Shown here piece by piece: positions 62,038 to 64,000 of a stretch of DNA of 64,000 nt. Source of the DNA: Fremontodendron californicum (Eukaryota > Streptophyta > Magnoliopsida > Malvales > Malvaceae); NCBI GenBank assembly GCA_030761205.1, contig JAULJL010000027.1, forward strand, positions 18,168,501 to 18,232,500. Direction: 5' to 3'. Both the position numbers and the translations under genes were made by a program. Under the pieces are notes generated by a model. That model saw nothing but the letters and a program-made list of their open reading frames with translations. It did not search any database and had not been told where the DNA came from. Each line of letters starts with the position of its first letter. The first letter of the stretch is position 1.

Positions 62038-64000
62038 CTGGATATCTCCACCAGAGGCTTCAGCTATCACCACTGAAGACTTGTTCACTTTTAAAACTGC
62101 AAAATTCTGGATATCACCACCAGAAGCTTTGGCTATCACCACCAAAGACTTGCTCATTGTAAAATTCTAGGTAACTCCTTCAGAATAAAATTTCTCATGT
62201 TTTCAAAATTATAAACCCTGGATATCTCCACCAGAGGCTTCAGCTATCACCACCGAAGACTTGTTCACTTTTAAAACTGTAAAATTCTGGATATCCCCAC
62301 CAGAAGCTTTGGCTATCACCACCAAAGACTTGCTCATTGTAAAATTCTGGGTAACTCCTTCAGAATAAAATTTCTCATGTTTTAAAATTATAAAACCCTG
62401 GATATCTCCACCAGAGGCTTCAGCTATCACCACCGAAGACTTGTTCACTTTCAAAACTGCAAAATTCTGGATATCACCACCGAAGACTTGCTCATTGTAA
62501 AATTCTGGATATCCCCACCAGAAGAAAATTTCTCATTTTTCAAAATTATAAAACTCTGGATATCTCCACCAGAGGCTTCAGCTATCACCACCGAAGACTT
62601 GTTCACTTTTTAAAAACTGTAAAATTCTGGATATCCCCACCAGAAGCTTTGAGAAATGATGCAGATGCATATGTCTTTTAACAAGGTGCTCATGCTTCAT
62701 GGTGCAAATGTAAAATATTTCTTTGTACAAATGCAAATGGCCTGGATTGATGCCCATGTTTCATGATGCAGATGCCCCTACTAATTGTGTTCATGTAACT
62801 GGTTTATGAATGGTGTAACTACTATTACCACACAATAATGAAAATGCAATGATTCTAGAAATGATGCAATTGCTTGAGATGACACAAATGCGAATTCCAT
62901 GAAGAATGTAAATGTAAAGGTAAAATGCAGATGCTTATGGAATAATGCCAATGCAAATACCCATGAATGATGCAAATGCTTGCCGACACTGTGCAGATGC
63001 AAAAGCTCGATAAAGAGATGAGTGCTCTTGAGTGATGCAAATGCCCCCGGTTGTTTTTCTAGACTTTGGCTTAGCCTTTCAAATTCATTTTTCCTCTTCA
63101 AATCAGAGTATATCTTCAATTCATTTCGGCTATTCTCTTTGCCCCAACAGTTTTCAAACTTTCATCAACAGAGATCTGAACTGGGTTCGATATCTTCTTC
63201 TCATATCTGGAAGTCAGGACCTATCCTGGCAGTTCTATACCTTTGAGTTAGAAAAATCCTTGTCACATGTCATCATCAAAAATGGGTATTTCAAAAATAT
63301 TTTTTTTTTGTTTTGAAAAACAATTTTGCTTATTTAAGGAAAACTTCTAAGCCAAAATTTTTAACTCCACAGTGTATGATGTACAAATCTTTTGACTGAT
63401 GATCACTGTTAGAAAATTCCCTAAGTATTAATCTGGGTTTTTCCAACTGGATTGGCAAGGCTTGGTATAACAAGATTCTGACTTTTTCAGGAAAACTTCA
63501 TGACAAAAATGTATATCCTTTCTAGGCTCACAAATGGAACAGGTTTTACAAATCATGAATTTATTGAGAACCAAACAAATTCAACATTCTTTTAGTTTCC
63601 ATATCAAGGCATTTTGACAAGCGTCAAGATTGGCCTGGATGTTCAAACTGGGAAGTTTAATCTTGGAGAAAAAAGTTTTAGTTTTTTTTGAAGACAATCC
63701 TTTGAATGAGAATTGACAATTTGGGGGTTCAAGAAATCCTAGATGTTCCTCGATGACCACTCCTTTAATAAGATCTTTTCTTTTTGGGGTATCGGCACTA
63801 TCATAGAGGGCATTGAAAATTTCCAAATTTACTCTAGACCGCCCATTTTTGGGTTTTCGCCCTAGAGTCACATTCTTTCCTCTTTTTTTTTTTTTTTTTT
63901 ACCATACACTTGAGAATTCTAAATTCTTCCTTAGTGAAATGATAATTCGATGAAATGGGATAAAATCTGAGGAAAAACCTTTCAAATTAAATATTCATGC
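62038..64000 (-). other. Outer family A element, resumed after the inner insertion
   Basis: Starts with the second CTGGA and carries on the tandem array (to about 62660), then the GATGCAAATG-rich stretch and the non-coding region equivalent to about 49690-51055 of the inner element. Its gag would lie roughly 1.5-3 kb past the window end. No coding region recognised here. Confidence 0.85.

Overview
This is nuclear DNA from a flowering plant, most likely a eudicot; I cannot name the species. The evidence is spliced genes with GT-AG introns, AT-rich non-coding DNA, non-autonomous DNA transposons (MITEs), SINE-like pieces and nested LTR retrotransposons. I see no bacterial genes, CRISPR arrays or organellar operons.

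Layout. 1-6365: a solo LTR of a very long Ty3/gypsy family (family A), into which a solo LTR of a related family (family B, 1978-4025) has inserted. About 7.3-20.3 kb is a small gene island with two intact minus-strand genes: a two-exon FAM32A-like splicing-factor gene (8385-9511, 137 aa) and a thirteen-exon sterol Delta7-reductase gene, DWF5 (11743-20214, 437 aa). Six copies of one 171-199 bp MITE family lie in or beside these genes, and several have 8-bp target duplications. 20.4-26.1 kb holds foldback and TIR elements, a hAT-type MITE and a SINE-like piece. 26150-28565 is a head-to-tail array of a tiny LTR element (LTR-int-LTR-int-LTR).

From 28566 to the end the window is a stack of retrotransposons. 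A plus-strand family B element (from 28566) is interrupted at 35793/35794 by a minus-strand family A element. That element is interrupted inside its own 3' tandem-repeat array by a second, complete family A element (42417-62037, 19.6 kb, target duplication CTGGA). Both families have a tRNA-Arg-type primer binding site with the same 3-nt spacer, related leaders and a Tat/Ogre-like gag. The complete family A element has only damaged gag-type ORFs and no protease, reverse transcriptase or integrase. It is therefore a giant gag-only element that presumably depended on enzymes from a relative.

The most unusual points are: the promoter/leader module of the three minus-strand family A LTRs is clearly related to the promoter region of the miniature LTR element, but is absent from the family A LTR at the left edge; the complete element has two gag-like zinc-knuckle ORFs in a row; and it has landed inside the tandem array of its own family. 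The two genes do not form a pathway: one belongs to brassinosteroid/sterol synthesis and the other to pre-mRNA splicing.
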